This document shows positions 63,240-64,000 of a DNA stretch of 64,000 bases, in pieces. Positions within the stretch are counted from its first letter, which is position 1, and each line of letters begins with the position of its first letter. The position numbers and the translations under genes are program-made. The notes below the pieces were generated by a model. It was not told the DNA's origin. It worked only from the letters and a program-made list of their open reading frames with translations, and ran no database searches. This DNA comes from Marinifilum breve (GTDB lineage: Bacteria; Bacteroidota; Bacteroidia; Bacteroidales; Marinifilaceae): positions 124,001-188,000 of the forward strand of contig NZ_QFLI01000006.1 in NCBI RefSeq assembly GCF_003202155.1. The letters run 5' to 3'.

Positions 63240-63941
63240 ATGGCAAGAGAAAGACTAGAAGTATTATATGAGGACAATCACATTATTGCGATTAACAAGC
63301 GATGTGGTGATATTGTGCAAGGAGATCAGACTGGTGATGAACCTTTGAGCGAAAAGGTAAAGAAATACATCAAAAGAAAATATGACAAGCCAGGGGATGT
63401 TTACCTTGGCGTACCTCATAGAATTGACAGACCGGTTAGTGGAGTTGTTATTTTTGCTAAAACCAGCAAAGCCTTAACGCGTTTGAATAAAATGTTTCAG
63501 CAAAAGGCTGATCAGATTGATAAGATTTACTGGGCAGTAGTTCAAAATTGTCCGAGAGTAGAAGAGGAAACATTGAAGCATTACTTGCTAAGAAATCAGG
63601 AAAAGAACCGTACCAATGCTTTCGATAAAGAGAAGAAAGGTGCGAAAGAGGCCATTCTTGATTACAAATTATTGACTCGTTCGCAGAAGTATTTCTTGTT
63701 GGAGGTAAAACTTCATACAGGTCGCCATCATCAAATTAGAGCACAACTTTCGAAAGTTGGTATGCCTATTCGTGGCGATTTAAAGTATGGTGCTCCTCGT
63801 TCCAAGAATGGTGGAGGAATTGGACTTCATGCCCGAGAAATTGGATTTATGCATCCAGTAAAGCAAGAGCCAATCAGAATTAAAGCACCAGTTCCACAAG
63901 ATGATAATTTGTGGAGAGAACTTGAAAAATTAGCAGATTAG
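63240..63941 (+). CDS. RluA-family RNA pseudouridine synthase
   Basis: 233 residues from the ATG at 63240 (a TTG precedes it by one codon). The catalytic Asp lies in GVPHRIDRPVSGVVIFAKTS. Other motifs are LEVLYEDNHIIAINK, KIYWAVVQ, LLEVKLHTGRHHQIRAQL and GLHARE. There is no S4 domain, as in RluA, TruC and similar short members. The RNA target cannot be told. It starts 54 bp after panB and a terminator follows. Confidence 0.9.
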   Translation: MARERLEVLYEDNHIIAINKRCGDIVQGDQTGDEPLSEKVKKYIKRKYDKPGDVYLGVPHRIDRPVSGVVIFAKTSKALTRLNKMFQQKADQIDKIYWAVVQNCPRVEEETLKHYLLRNQEKNRTNAFDKEKKGAKEAILDYKLLTRSQKYFLLEVKLHTGRHHQIRAQLSKVGMPIRGDLKYGAPRSKNGGGIGLHAREIGFMHPVKQEPIRIKAPVPQDDNLWRELEKLAD

Positions 63942-63948
63942 ATATAAC

Positions 63949-63980
63949 AAAAACGGAAGCCATTGGCTTCCGTTTTTTTA
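63949..63980 (+). terminator. Intrinsic terminator after the pseudouridine synthase gene
   Basis: AAAAACGGAAGCCA pairs with TGGCTTCCGTTTTT, followed by further T. Confidence 0.92.
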
Positions 63981-64000
63981 TTCGTTTAGCATTTCTTTAT

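Overview
The window is a low-G+C chromosomal segment of a Bacteroidota bacterium. Evidence: type IX secretion and gliding genes (PorU, the start of PorV, GldJ, a SprB/SprF-like pair), several sites matching the Bacteroidota promoter form TTG-N19-TAnnTTTG, TonB-dependent and T9SS-type envelope proteins, and few Shine-Dalgarno sequences. A Rex regulator and a protein with [FeFe]-hydrogenase H-cluster motifs suggest anaerobic or facultative metabolism. A marine Bacteroidia lineage such as Marinilabiliales is my guess from overall protein character; nothing here proves it.

Layout. 1-4.0 kb: porU and the start of porV (minus), divergent from gldJ (plus). 5.9-7.5 kb: murF and a gdx/sugE-type guanidinium exporter. 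7.5-8.5 kb: a 1-kb gene-free gap with triloop hairpins and a 12-unit array of 21-bp repeats. 8.5-15.2 kb (minus): glycosyltransferase, lipid A-type acyltransferase, inositol-phosphatase family protein, mtaB, then (after a terminator) a Ppx/GppA phosphatase and a PIN-PhoH ATPase. 15.5-17.7 kb: folC, tRNA-Val(TAC), rex. 17.8-20.9 kb (minus): a small HTH protein and an NtrB/NtrC-like pair. 21.1-29.6 kb (plus): a membrane-fusion protein, two large FtsX-type permeases, their ATPase and two unknown proteins. 29.9-40.5 kb: a 3182-residue surface adhesin with a gliding-type C-terminus and its PorP/SprF partner. 40.6-43.0 kb: a beta-helix lipoprotein and a secreted EEP-family nuclease/phosphatase. 43.2-46.2 kb (minus): the H-cluster protein and a CCA-adding enzyme. 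46.5-47.4 kb: two tandem thioredoxins, cytoplasmic then exported. 47.4-51.4 kb: a TPP-riboswitch thiamine-salvage operon (TonB receptor, PnuC-family transporter, thiamine pyrophosphokinase). 51.8-53.1 kb: a porin-like barrel. 53.2-58.9 kb (minus): MORN-like repeat protein, xseA, xseB, PBP4-type dacB and a sensor kinase. 59.2-64 kb: an orphan helical protein, dnaK (minus), panB and an RluA-family pseudouridine synthase.

The main unexplained signal is three intergenic arrays of short degenerate tandem repeats (21, 22 and 21 bp, about two helical turns) near 8.2, 43.1 and 51.5 kb. Two of them share a CGGAAwGT core. All three lie at 3' ends of transcription units where I see no ordinary intrinsic terminator, while most other unit ends in the window have one. 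The second notable signal is the NtrC-adjacent export operon, whose upstream region has a candidate sigma-54 element preceded by an 11-bp direct repeat with 21-bp spacing and a short palindrome.
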